DNA of 64,000 bases, taken from positions 62,001 through 126,000 of the forward strand of contig JBBPEB010000029.1 in NCBI GenBank assembly GCA_039096225.1, written 5' to 3'. Positions 29,495 to 46,913 of the stretch are shown here, piece after piece. This DNA comes from Blastocystis sp. Blastoise. Lineage: Eukaryota; Sar; Bigyra; Opalinata; Blastocystidae. A program made the translations under genes and the position numbers. A model generated the notes under the pieces. That model did not search any database and was not told the origin of the DNA. It saw nothing but the letters and a program-made list of their open reading frames with translations. Position 1 is the first letter of the stretch, and each line of letters opens with the position of its first letter.

Positions 29495-30665
29495 CTATAA
29501 TATATCCTCTAAATATATAGATATATTGGAGATTATATATAATACATGTAAACAGATGATGACAGAGGATAAGTCATCGACTCGAAAGAGCGCGCTTTCT
29601 GTTTACCGCGCGTTAATTATATATGCATGTATGATATATATATATATATTATAATAATACTAATTATGATTGTTTCCTCTTTATATTATATAATAAGAAT
29701 TAATTATATTATGGTATATACATATATGTATTATAGCTTATCCTCAAGCTATTCTTCTTCAGAAAGATTTAGATATTTTCAGCCAAATGTGTGTTGACCC
29801 TGCAGGTATATTATATATATTATATATATATTATATATATTTTATATATTTTATATATTATATATATATTATATATATATTATATATATATTATATATAT
29901 TTTATATATTATATATTATATATATATTATATATAGTAAGTGTTCGTAAGACTGCTATTCAGACATTATTTGATATATATACTTCTTCTTCTCTTTCGAT
30001 TCTTTTCTCTTCGTTATGGTTTCCCGCCACGCTTTCCTGCGCAAATGATAATGAAACCAGCGTTCAGCTCTTAGCCTTAAATAGTCTGAAAACAAATTTA
30101 TTTGATAATATCGCTTTATGGAGTAAAACTATTTTACAAAGAATGAAAAATAACAATGTTATTAATACTAATAATAAAGAAGAAGAACATACGTCTATTT
30201 CATTGGATGAACCAAAATTAGATCAGCCAATAGATTCCTTCATAATATCCCCTATAGAATCTATTTCTGGATTTAAATGTTGGCGAATACTCGAAGAATA
30301 CCAAGTTAATTATGAATCTATGCTTCAAGTATATATATATATATATAACTTTTTTTTCTTGTTCTATATTTTATGAATTATTTATTTTTTTATGTTTATA
30401 TACATATTGAATTCTATATATGTATATGTATATATATATATAGAAATCTATACAATTAATATGTGAGAAGAATATATTAGCAGGCGGTCAAATGATAAAT
30501 ACTATTTATTCGGTAACCAATTGGACACGATTGTATTCCGACCGTTATATGTCGTTATTAGATAAGCATGTGACTCTCCCTGAGTGTTCAAAAGGAAACA
30601 TGATACACGTGCAGAGAATGGAACAGTATTCTTGGCTATTAGTATCCATGCTTTCAAAAATTGTA

Positions 30666-30742
<77 letters not shown>

Positions 30743-33226
30743 GTATCCTTCGCAGATCTCTATATCATCACTTGTCACTTCGTCGAAGATTCCTTCACTT
30801 TCTATGAATATTGATATAAATAACTATATATATACAACTTTATATAATTGTATTCCAAAAATTAAAATGAATGAAGGTATATATATATATGAGTTATTAA
30901 TATATATATATAGCACAATCTATATTGGATTATTTGTTTTCTTTAATTCATGATTATTCTATTAATGTTCAAAGTTTACATATTGTTATTTCAACATGGG
31001 TTAAATTATATCAAGCTATTCATCCTACGTATATATATATTATATAATATATGTATATATATTATATATATAGATTATCCAAGTTAAAGAAACATTTGGT
31101 TCCTCAGATAAATAGTTTATATAAGGATATATCTGAACAGTTAAAGAAGTATATATTTGGAGATACTTATGAAAGACAACACTATCAACATCTTATTAAC
31201 CCTATATTTACCGCGGGGGAACTCTGTTTAATTGGGTCAGAAGAAACAGAAGAATGCATTTTAGCCTCTATACATATTGATGGTATATATATATATATAT
31301 ATTTATTTATATTACTATAATATGATTTCTATATATATATATATACATATAGTTCCTCATGATGTTTTAATGGCGATTCAGAGTTTATTAGTAACATCAC
31401 TTCCTCAAATAACTATCTCAAATAACCGTGGGAATAGTCAGTCTATGAATAGTACCAATGATTCTAATGATAATGGAAATAGTATTCCACCCATAACCCT
31501 CTCACAAGTAGTTGCCGGGGAACAACAACAAGTTGGCGGGAATGAAGAAACGATTGTTCCTTCTCAAGTTCGTGCACATGCAATTATTGCGTTTGGAAAG
31601 TTTTGTTTACAAGATGCGTCATTAGCTAAAAAACAAATAGCTATGTTAATTCGAGAATTACAGACAAGTCCTGATCCTATTATTCGAAATAATATATTAC
31701 TTATCTTAGGAGATATATGTAAACGTCATACGTCGATTGTGGAACGATATATACCGTCGATGTGTTCCTGTATACAGGATAAGGAGAAGATTATAGCTAT
31801 TCATGCTCTTACTATATTTAGTAATTTATTAATGGTATATATATTATAATATTATAATATATATACTATAACATTTATATATAGGAGAATTATTTCAAGT
31901 TAAAACCAATATTATTATATTATTTCTTATTGGGTCTTGCTGAGAATGATGATGACGTTAAATTATTATCCAATCAGATCATCGAAACAGAGATTAATGT
32001 TCTTTACCCGAAGTCCTTATGTAATAATATCATTGAAATCATGGTCTTATTAAATGGATGTATATATATGAATATATATAAGATTGAAGGTGGAACTGAG
32101 AAATATAAACCTGTATATTCAGGAGGAAATAAACGTTCTATACAATGTAGAAATAGAATATACAGAACTATTCTTTCTCTTATGCCAGATGAGCACAAAT
32201 TACTTATATGTACCAAGTTATGTCAGGATATATTGGGACCAATTGCAGATGAAACTACGGAAATACCAGATTCTGTATATATATACTCTTTATATATTAT
32301 ATATATACAATATATAGACAAATATTGATGATCCTTATTTGAATTTAATTCGTGATTGTTTTAGTATATTATGTAGTAAAGAGATTAAAATAGGGAAACG
32401 AATAGATGAAGAAGACAATATACCGGAACAACTTCAAGAAGCTAAAACTAAAGTCTTAAATAAAGTATATTCTTATATATATAGAATAACTAATAATTAA
32501 ATATATATATAGATTCATAAACGTGCAGTCATAGAGCAAATATTACCTTTATTAGTAACATTAAAGCATAAATTAGAATCTCATCAATCCTCTCTACTTA
32601 AAGAATTGATGGTGTATTTTAAAATACTTTTTGGTAGTTATAAAAAAGAATTATCAGAATTCTTAGAATCAGATCCACATCTAGAAAGAGTATATATATA
32701 TTATATATATATAATGTATATATATATATATAGGAATTAGAATATGATATGAGACAATTTGAAGATCAATCTAATCTTGTATATATAATATATATTATTA
32801 TTATTATAATATATATATAAATAGAATACATCTGGGTCTCTCCAGGAAGATATCCTTAATAAGATCAATTCTTTAGCTACTCCTCTTATTCAACGATCTA
32901 CTACAAATGTCGCTATTTCTCCTCTTCCTTCTACACCAATACTCAAATATACAAAGTAATATTATACTCTATATTATATGTTATATTCTATATATATTAT
33001 ATTATATATATATAGGAGAAATGCATCTATATCAACTACTACTAATAATAATAAACAAGATCATTTTACTGTATATATACTATACTATAATGATATCTAC
33101 TCTAATATACTAACCATAATAATGTATATATTTATTCAGTTTGAGTCTGCTCCTCGTTCCTCTCTGATCCTCTCAACTCCTCAATTGTCACCTGCTCCTT
33201 GGAATATTAATCCGGAACCACTTGTA

Positions 33227-33274
<48 letters not shown>

Positions 33275-33787
33275 CCTATTAATAAACATAATAAACATAA
33301 TAAACATAATAATAATAAACATAATAAACATAATAATACTTACTCTCTATAGAATATAACTGCACAAAGACATAGTATTGCTAATGGAATTGAATTAAAA
33401 GCACAAAATATTATATTAGAAGATTCAGTTAATTCAAACTCTTTTTCAGACGATAGTTTTGATTTAGAACATAATGGAATTAGTGCTTTATTGCCAGATA
33501 ATAATAGTAAGCAAATAAAACGACAATCTATGATGACTCCTTCAGAAATGGAACGAAAAAGTATATTATAACTAGTCTTAACCATTTTTTTTTTAGAATT
33601 CACTTTGAATTTATTTTATATATTTCTATATTTATTATGATGAATATATATAGAAAGAAAATCTCGTGTTTCTCTCTTAGGAGATGAATCTTCAACTATG
33701 CCTTTTGAATCTACCATAAAAAATCGTCGAAAATCTGCTGGTGCAAGTCTATTCAATACATCTATTAATAATGCATCGAAAAACTAA
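26979..33787 (+). CDS. Condensin II complex non-SMC subunit D3 (CAP-D3)
   Basis: CAP-D3 is the large HEAT-repeat subunit that helps condensin II load and compact mitotic chromosomes. About twenty exons run from ATG 26979 to TAA 33787. The diagnostic conserved block (exons near 31355-32275) reads VRAHAIIAFGKFCLQDASLAKKQIAMLIRELQ, IIRNNILLILGDICKRHT, YIPSMCSCIQDKEKIIAIHALTIFSNLLM and a following RIYRTILSLMPDEHKLLICTKLCQDIL, matching the Cnd1-like region of vertebrate CAP-D3. Earlier exons have HEAT repeats such as VRKTAIQTLFDIY. The C-terminus is a basic, Ser-rich tail with RKSRVSLLGDES and RRKSAGAS, a possible phosphoregion. The first intron appears to use a GC donor (27093) with the TAG acceptor at 27131-27133. 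A second intron with donor GTATAATT restores frame at about 27257. Three CCGCGG strings fall in its exons. Most introns are TA-rich. Confidence 0.9.
29419..29487. repeat. TA dinucleotide microsatellite in a CAP-D3 intron
   Basis: A near-pure run of about 33 TA units lying in the intron between exons near 29335-29418 and 29510. It gives a false Tyr/Ile frame. Confidence 0.8.
30667..30740. repeat. TTA microsatellite in a CAP-D3 intron
   Basis: About 24 TTA units on the coding strand, filling most of the intron after the exon ending WLLVSMLSKI. It is the same orientation bias seen in other genes. Confidence 0.85.
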
Positions 33788-34235
33788 TCATAACAAAAAA
33801 TACTTTTCTTCTTTTTCCCTTTTTCTTATTAGAATTACATTATTGTTTTTAAAGAAATATATATATTTATGTGTGTTGCTATTTTTACTGCATTTTGATG
33901 ATATTAAGAATCAATATAACAATAAATAGGTGATTCAATGACTTAATTTGCAACAATTGTCACGTATATAGCTTTTATTTGAATTCTTAATAAACGATAG
34001 CGTTTATTTCAACTAAATGTAATAGTATCTGTGTCCTATATCTCATAGATCACTTCATTTTATGAAAAATGGAAAAAAAAATAAAAATTAATTTTCTCCT
34101 TATATTTTGGAGAATAACCGCGAGGAGCAAAAAAAGAGATATTCATTGTGGGGTAGTTTCCTGTTTTTTCAGTTCATTTTTATCATTAAAAACATTTTTC
34201 TGCTTTATTCCCTTTATTTCGTTTATCTGTAAGGA
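33788..34235. other. Intergenic region, CAP-D3 to first SDR
   Basis: About 450 bp, AT-rich with A- and T-runs. A slightly GC-richer stretch (34110-34160, including AACCGCGAGGAGC) precedes the SDR start. No gene or repeat is seen. Confidence 0.5.
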
Positions 34236-35737
34236 ATGGAAGATTTTCTGATGACCTTTGTTCAAAAGACCGTTAGTTCAATGCAATGGCCTTTTTATAT
34301 GATGCTTTCTGCAACTAATGCTCTTGTGTCTCTTGTACAACATGAGCCTAAGATTATGCATCAAGTTGTTTTGATTACAGGAGCTTCATCAGGTCTTGGA
34401 GAAGCTTTAGCAACTCTCTATTCTAAAAAGTGTGATATGTTGGTTCTTATAGCAAGAGATAAGAGTAAATTAAAGGCTGTTCAACAAAAACTGAAAGGTA
34501 ATAGAGCTAATGTTTTTATTCATGCTTGTGATGTTACCGATAAGAATGCTATGAAAAGTATAATCAGCAACTATCCTAATGTATGTAGTCTTTATGAATA
34601 TATATTTCATTTACGTGTATAGATTGACTTAGTAATAGCAAATGCAGGTACTTGTCAAGGTTTATTGACTTTAGATAATAATAAGAATATTATTGAACAA
34701 ACTACTGAAGAGTTGTTTGCTACTAATGTTCATGGAGTATTTAATACTGTTTATCCTGTTCTAGATGCTATGAAAGTAGGCGAATTTTTATTTTTAATTT
34801 ATTTTATTTTATTTTATTTTTATTTTTATTTTATTTTATTTTATTTTATTTTATTTATTTATTATTTATTATTTATTATTTATTATTTATTTTTATTATA
34901 TTATTTATTATTTATTTATTAATTATTATTATTTATTAATTTAGAATTATAAATATAATGATACAAATAATAATATATATAAATATTAGGCTAATAAGAG
35001 AGGTCAAATATGTGTGATATCTTCGATTTCTGGACTTGGAAGTGATGGTATATATCCTATATATGGAGCTTCTAAAGTAGCTGTTACCGCTTGGGCTGAA
35101 GGTATTGTTCTTTATTCTATTTATATAATATTCTTATTCTATTTATATATTATTCTTATTCTTTTATTTTAATAATAATAACTATATCTATTATAGGTTT
35201 ACGTGCTATGTTAAAGCCTTATGGAATTAAAGTGAATATTGCCTGTCCTGGTATATATAATATGAAATTCTCAATATATACATGCATATTAAATATATTA
35301 TTACAAATATACTATATTATATATATATATATAGGTCCTGTAAAAACAAAGTTATTAGATGCAATGTCAATAAGTGATTTATTAGCTATAACTCCTGCTC
35401 GTTGTGCTGATTATATATATAAAGGACTTCAAGATGATAAATTACATATTCATTGCTGGACACCGTATATAAATTGATATTTATGCAGATAATATATATT
35501 ATATATATATATTTATTTTTTTATTAATTATTTTATATAAATAAATATATATATAGTATTTATTGCTTAGCATGGAATATATTCCATGAACCTACATATG
35601 CTGTTAAGAAATTATTACTTGATTTTGAAGGATCTATATTAAGAAAGCCAACTGGATATAATTTTATGATGGAATATGCTTTTAAAGAAGAAATTCCTTC
35701 TACTACTGTTCCTCTACCTCTTCTTAAACAAATTTAA
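34236..35737 (+). CDS. Short-chain dehydrogenase/reductase, paralog 1
   Basis: A classical SDR: an N-terminal hydrophobic segment (about residues 8-35, MQWPFYMMLSATNALVSLV) that could anchor it to a membrane, then the nucleotide site TGASSGLGE, acidic VTD, NAG, and catalytic Ser with YGASK (Tyr-x-x-x-Lys). The C-terminal exons give PVKTKLLDAM, CADYIYKGLQDDKLH, then IYCLAWNIFHEP and a final KQI at 35737. About six exons are joined by GTAT...TAG introns. It resembles the 3-ketodihydrosphingosine reductase/DHRS7-like SDR group, which reduces lipid ketones with NADPH, but substrate cannot be read from sequence. It shares intron positions (after ...DAMK and after ...ACPG) with its downstream paralog, so the pair comes from tandem duplication. 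Confidence 0.9.
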
Positions 35738-37059
35738 TTTAATATCTTATCATCTTTATCGTGAATATTATTGTCTTCATTATCATTCCTATTTCTTATC
35801 ATGTGAATAACCGTAAATATGTAAATTAACTTGTTTTAAAAGTATTATAAACGTTTTTGTTTATAAATAAAATATTTTTTTTTGTTATCTATATATATTT
35901 ATTAAAAATGATTTAAAATCGATTCAAAAAAGCAAAATAACACACTCATTCTATTTAATTTTATAATCTTTCATTAAAAACTAAATAAACAGTCTTTAAA
36001 AACAACAAATAAAAAGCAAAATCATGAAAATGTTTTTTTTTATTGAATAGTTACCAAACTAATATCTCTTATATTTTCATATAGATATTTGCATATAAAT
36101 AAAGAGTTTCTTTTGAAATACAACACAAATAGTATAGTATTTCTTGATAAAAATGTCTTGTTAGCCACTTTTCATCTCAATAATATTCACAATACCATAC
36201 AAATAACTAGGTTATCCATAACATAATCATTATAGTCACAAAAAGCAATACAAATTTTTTATTATCATCAAATATTTTCTTCTCCTTTATTTTTCAAGTC
36301 TATATATTTATTGGATAAAAACAAAATTGTAGACACTATTTATAAACGTCATGATAAAAAAATATTCATATGTATTTCAATGCTTTCGATTTAAACGAAT
36401 ACACATTTGAATTTCATTCATTAATTTGAATAGAATACATCGAAATTAATTTTTATAGTAGATACATCAGTTATTTATACTAAAAATTGTACTATTTAAC
36501 CCACCCAAACAATAAGGAAGTCTATAATTTTTCTACATACATGAGCATTCGAATCGAACTTCTATTTCTTTCCAGAAATATATACTTCCCTCTTTTCTAT
36601 TAATGAAAATGATTGGTTTCTAAATTACTAAAAAGGGCCCATGGTGAAACACATCATTTTCATGTTTAACAGAAAAATAATGCAAATGAAAATTTACTAC
36701 AAAAAGTACCGAGTCATAGGCGTGTTGTTATGACGCCATTTTATCCGCAGATTTTCAAGAATATAATATAGGTACCCTATAAAACTCTAAGGCCCTTATT
36801 TGTATTGAATATATTAATTGAAATAAGGTATATATTTTTTTAATTAGTCCTATTCTTTAGAATTCTCAAAACTGTACATAAATTATCAAGTGCCAGTAAT
36901 CTCAAAAGTGTTTCTAATTTGTTGTAGGGGTACTGGTTTCAGATATGATCCAAAATTGCATGCTCTCACTTCTCTATTTATTCTATCATGTTTCATTACA
37001 ATTTGAATCAATTTTTATTCTATTATCTATTTTTTATTTCGATTAAACTATAAAACAAG
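35738..37059. other. 1.3 kb intergenic region between the two SDR genes
   Basis: Longest gene-free stretch outside the arms. The first part is very AT-rich. From about 36640 to 36960 it becomes GC-richer, with AAAGGGCCCATGG, a hairpin-capable GGCGT...ACGCC near 36720-36738 and AGGTACCCTATAAAAC. I see no ORF with coding character. It could hold a promoter of the second SDR or a small RNA; neither is supported further. Confidence 0.45.
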
Positions 37060-38105
37060 ATGTCTATGTTACGTACATACATTAATTCAGTTGTTATTAC
37101 TTTCTTCCAATTACTTCTTTCTATCATTGTTGCTCCCATTTTCTTTGTTGGAACTCTTTTCAGTCAATTATATTACTTCTTAACTACTAAAGAAGAAGAC
37201 GCTAAGGTTGTTTTAATTACTGGAGCTACCTCTGGTATTGGTGAAGGTTTAGCTAAGAAATATGCTCAAACTTGTTCTAAACTTATTTTACTTGGTAGAA
37301 ATGCTGAAAAGTTAGCCAAGACTCAAAAAGCTTTAAATTCTGATAAATGTGAAGTTATTATTCACTCTGTTGATGTTGCTGATAAAGAAAAGATGCATGA
37401 TATTGTTAGTCAATATAAAGATCTTGATTTAGTTATTGCTAATGCTGGTGTTGCTGCTAATGCTTTATCTTTTGATGAAACTCCTTCAATCTTACAACAA
37501 ACTACTGAAAAGATATTTGCTACTAATGTTGATGGTGTTTTCAACACTATTTTCCCTGCTATTGATAATATGAAAGTATATATATCTTTTATTATAAAAT
37601 TTTGTTTTTATTAATTATATATATTATATATAGCTTCGTAGACAAGGTCAAGTATGTATTGTATCTTCTATTTCTGGTATGGGTAGTGCTGGTTTCCTTC
37701 CTGTCTATGGTGCTACTAAATGCGCTGTTACTTCTTATGGTGAAGGCTTAAGAGCTTATCTTAATGCTTGGAATATTAAAGTTAATGTTGTTACTCCTGG
37801 TATGCTGATTATTTTTATTGTTTTATTAAATTATATTATTTATTATTTTATATTATATGTATTTTATTTATTATATTGTTTTATTATATGTATTTTATTT
37901 ATTATATGTATTTTATTATATTCTATTTATTATATTATAATGTTATCACTATTATAATATATAAATAGGTTTTGTCAATACTCATATGGCTGATAATCTT
38001 GGCGTTCCTTCTCCTATGTCTATTACTACTGAACAATGTGTCGATTATATCTATGATGGTCTTAGAGCTGATTTACTTCATGTCTATTGTGAACCTATGT
38101 ATATA

Positions 38106-38169
<64 letters not shown>

Positions 38170-38336
38170 TATATAGGTTCTATATTTGTATGACTGTATT
38201 ATATAAGACTATTCCTGCTACTATGAAGAAAGTTTACTTAAGCTATGAAACTTCTGTTAGAGAAAAACATACTCTTGTTGCTTGTGAATATTTTGAAAAA
38301 GAATATGTCAATATGAAAAAACCTAAACAAAATTAA
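37060..38336 (+). CDS. Short-chain dehydrogenase/reductase, paralog 2
   Basis: SDR with a clear N-terminal membrane segment (ITFFQLLLSIIVAPIFFVGT, about residues 13-32), the Rossmann motif TGATSGIGEG, VDVAD, NAGVA, and catalytic Ser plus YGATK. C-terminal exons give FVNTHMADNLGVP, CVDYIYDGLRADLLHVYCEP and a Lys-rich end KKPKQN. Four exons; the introns follow ...IDNMK, ...VTPG and ...CEP, matching paralog 1. The first exon spans 37060-37575 without interruption. Codons look more regular (many GCT, GGT, ACT) than in neighbouring genes, which may mean higher expression. Likely a membrane-associated NAD(P)-dependent reductase of the ketosphinganine reductase/DHRS7-like type; substrate unknown. 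Identity with paralog 1 is moderate, so this duplication is much older than the inverted arms. Confidence 0.92.
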
Positions 38337-38590
38337 ATAATTTTCTATTAAATGTTATATATATATATATATATATATATATCTATTTATACTTTTTGAT
38401 TTCTAAAATGTTTATTAATTATTTATGGTCTTCATATTTATATTAGTAAATAAAAAAGATTCTTTCTTTTTAAATATATTGATTTTTGTTATTGCTATTT
38501 CATTAATAATAAAAAACTAATTTTCTAAAGAAACATTATAAATTATATAAAATGCAAGCAAATAAAGTAATATAGATATAATAATGATAT

Positions 38591-42256
<3,666 letters not shown>

Positions 42257-43070
42257 TGTAATTTTAAAGTCAAAAAATATATTAAAAACGATATTCTATT
42301 CAATAGAAATTTAAAATATTTATTAATACCGTTTTCAGATTCTTTTTCCAAATTCACTCAATAAACCCGATTCTTCCAGGAACAAAATTATCAACAACAA
42401 GTTTCAACTGTTGTTTTTTTTTCCCTATTTTTTATGTATCAACCACTCTATCACCTTATATTTTAATATTTTCCTGTCTTCTATGACAATCTAATTTCTA
42501 ATAAATATAAAAATCTTCTAAATTATGTAGAATTGGTCCTTTTGAATTGAGAGGGAAGACAAAAAAACAAGTTTATATTTTTATAATAATAATAATAAAT
42601 TGATTGCTATCTATAATGAGAATTTAAAGTCTTTTTGACAGTCATGTTTTTGGGAACGGTTTTATAAACTATGTTATTCAACAAAAATATCAATTGTAAA
42701 ATACTTTAAATACTCTATATAGTATTACAAGCTATTAGAATCGTGGAATTTCAATAATTATACAAGATTTAATTTATAAAACAAATCATTTCATTGTTTG
42801 TAGTCAGTATCATTGAAAATAAGCATCATACAAATAATTAAAAATGCAAATATGCAAGAAAACCATCATGAAATAAGATATTATTGAAAAATGTAAAAAC
42901 TATGGGAAAACTATAGTTTATCACTCAAAAAATGAAATTTTTATGAAAAGATTGTATATGTGTTTTGTTTCATCTTTTTTTGAGTTATTCTTGTTCTATT
43001 TGCACTATTTTACGTTTTTAAAAAATAGAAACTATTCTAAATAATCAAGGCGCTAAAGGAGAAAACAAAT
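42257..43070. promoter_or_regulatory. Divergent intergenic region, PARP / Vac14
   Basis: About 0.8 kb containing both divergent promoters. AT-rich with oligo-T runs; no defined motif, repeat or gene seen. Confidence 0.5.
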
Positions 43071-45281
43071 ATGGACGTTAATTTACTTTCAAAGGATATT
43101 TCTGATACATTATATAAGAGTTTATGTGATAAATCATCTCAGAAACGACGAGCTGCAGCTGAAGAACTAAGTCAAAAAATCGCATTTTTATGTAATAAGA
43201 ATGATCTTGAGACTGTAGGTCAACTTATTGATATCCTGCTTTATCGATATGGTAGTAGTTCTATTTCAAGCGAAAAGAAAGGTTTACTTAATGGATTAGC
43301 TGCTATTGCTGTAGGTTTGAAAGATTATGCGAACAGATACTTGGATCAGATCATTCTTCCTATATTATCCTTGTTCTCAGATACCGATAGTTCTCTTCGT
43401 TTTTATGCTATTGAATCATTATATAATGTTATTCTTGTGGTTCGTGACGATTGTTTAAAGTATTTCGAACAAATATTCGATGGATTATGTTATATATCTG
43501 ATGATATCAATTCAGATGTTCAAACGGTATCTTATTTTATGACTTTATAATCATATGTTTATTGTTATTATCATTTTTTTTAATTTATTTCTTAAACAAT
43601 TATATCTACTATTTTTATAATTATAGTATGCAAATGTTTTAAATAATAAGTTTTTAGAGATTGCAAAACAAAGTCAATTCTTTGATGAGAAATTATTTAT
43701 AAGTATATTAATAGAAAAGAAAGATTATAGTAAACACCGTGTACGTTCGTTACTACTTACTTGGATTAGTGTATATATATATATATATGTTATATGTATA
43801 TGTTATATATATATATAGTATATATATAGATATATGTTTTATATATAGTATATATATATATTATATATAGGAACTAGATCATATACATACTTGTTGTTTT
43901 CTGTCTTCACTTCCTGAGTTTTTAAAATCATTATTATTTATGTTAGATGATGCTTATAAAGAAATCAAACAAGTATATTGCTATAATATATATTTATAGA
44001 TTTATATTTGTAGTATACTATTTATGAGTGTTATATATATATATTCATTTTTTATATATTTAAATAATGGATCAATTCTTTATTTTTATTTTATTGTATA
44101 GAAAGCGTATAATGTTCTAGATATGTTCTTAAAAGAGATTAATGAAGCTGAAACATCAACATTAGATCTTCAATCAATGGTATATATAATAAATCATAAT
44201 CATAAATAATAATAATTTATATAATAAATAATAATAATTTATATAATAAATAATAATAATTTATATAATAAATCATAATCATAAATAATAATAATTTATA
44301 TAATAAATCATAATCATAATCATAAATAATAATAATCATAACTAATAATAATTATATATTCACAATAAAAATATATAATCAATATATCTTTAGATGACTA
44401 TATTATTAGATACAATTAATTCTACGAATCAGTTTATCAGAGATACTTCTGTTCAATGGATTGAAGCATTCTTAAAGAAGAACAGTTCCTGGAATCCTCC
44501 TTATCCTCGTATATTCAGTGGACTACAATCATTAATATCAACCAATGAATCACCAGAAATCAGAGATTTAGCTTATCAATGTTATGAACTCATTGAAACA
44601 CAAGTATACTATTATTACTTTTTTTTATTATTTATTTATTCTCTATATCAATAATTATTTTTAGTAATACTAATTATTATTATTAGTATTATCAATGATT
44701 ATAATAAATATATATATATATTAGTTGAAAGATACTGAAACCGTGGTGGATATATCTGAATTTATTACAGTTCTCAATCAATTATTAAATTATAGTGACA
44801 AAGAAACTAAATTACTTTGTTTGCAAACACTTCAAATTATAATTGCTAAAGATAAGAATAATAATGTTAACAATGAATCCCTAAAGAGAGCCTTAATTAA
44901 TGTTCTTGGAGATAGCGATGAAAGCGTATATTATTATTATACTTATTGTTATATATAAAATTTTTATTTATATTATTATGTTTGTATATAAATTGAAAAG
45001 AATTCAATTACTTAATCATATAAATTATATTATTCTATTTATAGTATATTCATATCATCAATGAATACTACTTTAAAATACTATTATATATATAGTTAAT
45101 AGGAGAGTGTATTCATAGTTTAGTAGCTCTTGCATCGAGTGGAACACCTTTACGTTTCTTTATTCCTGATATTATTGATGTATCTTTTATTCTATATATT
45201 GACTCTATTTATTCTTCTATAAATAATATTTTTTTATTCACTTTTTTTCTTTATTAAAATAAAAATGTTATTTATATTATA

Positions 45282-45322
<41 letters not shown>

Positions 45323-45455
45323 GTAGAAATTCCTTGCAGATCAAAAGTTCTTAGAATCACGGGGATGTCTTATTTTTAGAACATTATGCAAATATCTTTC
45401 TGTAGAAGATGTTTATACTGTTACTTCCTCTACTCTTAAAGTATATATATATATA

Positions 45456-45539
<84 letters not shown>

Positions 45540-46668
45540 TGTTAAAAACTGTTTCAAAGTCTCTATTTATTAATATAAAAGATAAAAAATATATATTTAT
45601 ATTAATATTTCTTTATACTTTTTAGGAATGTAAAGATTATGTATCGATATCCCTTATAATTCACATGTTAAACGTTATCTTATTAACAGCTGATGAAACA
45701 CAAGAATTAAGAATACTATTAAGATGTTGTTTCTCAAATTATAAAAAAGATCCTGAACAATATAAAAAAGGAAAAGAAATCTATGATCAAATGTATATTT
45801 TATATATATAATAGTTAATTTGTTAAAATACAAATAATAGTCAATATGTATAATTAATAAATATTATAGTTGATATATATATATAACTATATAAATATCA
45901 TATTCAAATAATTACTCTATATATATAGTTATGAATCATGGTGTATAAATCCTATAGCTGCTCTTTCTTTATGTTGGTTAGTTGAAGATTATGAATTAGC
46001 ATATCATATTATTTTACATCTAGGATGTGAAGAATTCTCCTTGTCGCTACTAATGCAGGCAGATAAACTTGTTCAATTCCTCGAATCTCCTGTTTATTAT
46101 CATATGAGATTACACCTTATTGAACCAAATTCACCTATTCTTAAACCATTATTACAAAGTCTATATGGATTCCTTATGCTACTTCCTCAAGTATTCTTAT
46201 TCTTTTATTTATATATATATATTTTGATATTGATTTTTTTTATTTCTTTTCTTTCTTCTATTTTTTTTTATACCTATTATTTATATCATTATTATATTAT
46301 AAAATATTTCTTAATTTTTAAATATCATTTCTTTATCCTTAATTATACACTATAATACAATTATATCCTATCTATAATAACTTCTCTAGTCTCACGGCTA
46401 TAAAGTACTTCAAGCTAGATTATCAGGAGTAGTTCAACTTCATCTCGCATTACAAAATTATTCAGAGTATTTTTTTGTTATTATATTATTATTCTAGTCT
46501 AATTATAACATTTTAAAAATATATCTATACATATTTGAATTCTATATAATAATAATATAATTATGTATCTATAGAACATCAGAGCCTTCCGAAGAATATA
46601 AAGAAAAAGAAACTATATTTATTGAAAAACAACAAATGAGATTAGATGGAATTACCAAAAATATATAA
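43071..46668 (+). CDS. Vac14, scaffold of the PIKfyve/Fab1 lipid kinase complex
   Basis: Vac14 is a HEAT-repeat scaffold holding the PI(3)P 5-kinase Fab1/PIKfyve and the phosphatase Fig4 on endolysosomal membranes. The N-terminal exon reads DTLYKSLCDKSSQKRRAAAEE and LLNGLAAIAVGLKDYANRYLDQIILPILSLFSD, the typical Vac14 start. Later exons have WIEAFLKKNSSWNPPYPRIF and other HEAT repeats. The C-terminal Fig4-binding domain gives WCINPIAALSLCWLVEDYELAYHII, LLMQADKLVQFLESPVYYHMRLHLIEP and LLQSLYGFLMLLPQ. It ends at 46668 after RLDGITKNI. About 11 introns are present, including a TTA array at 45456-45538 and an AAT-rich intron (44180-44390) in the opposite, A-rich orientation. Confidence 0.93.
45456..45538. 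repeat. TTA microsatellite in a Vac14 intron
   Basis: About 27 TTA units on the coding strand following the exon that ends VTSSTLK. Confidence 0.85.
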
Positions 46669-46913
46669 TTTTATATCCTATTTTTTTCACTGTATATTAC
46701 AATATTATTACTATATTATTTTGTTTTTTTTTTTTATTTAAACTAATGATACTAAAATATATTTTATAAACAATACTACTTGAAAAAGATACAACAAAAA
46801 GAGAGAAATTAATTGATTGAAAAAGAAAAACAAAACAATGAATAATTTAGGAAATAGCAATAAAAACATATATTATAGAATTAATAGTACATAATTGACA
46901 GAAGAAATTATTC

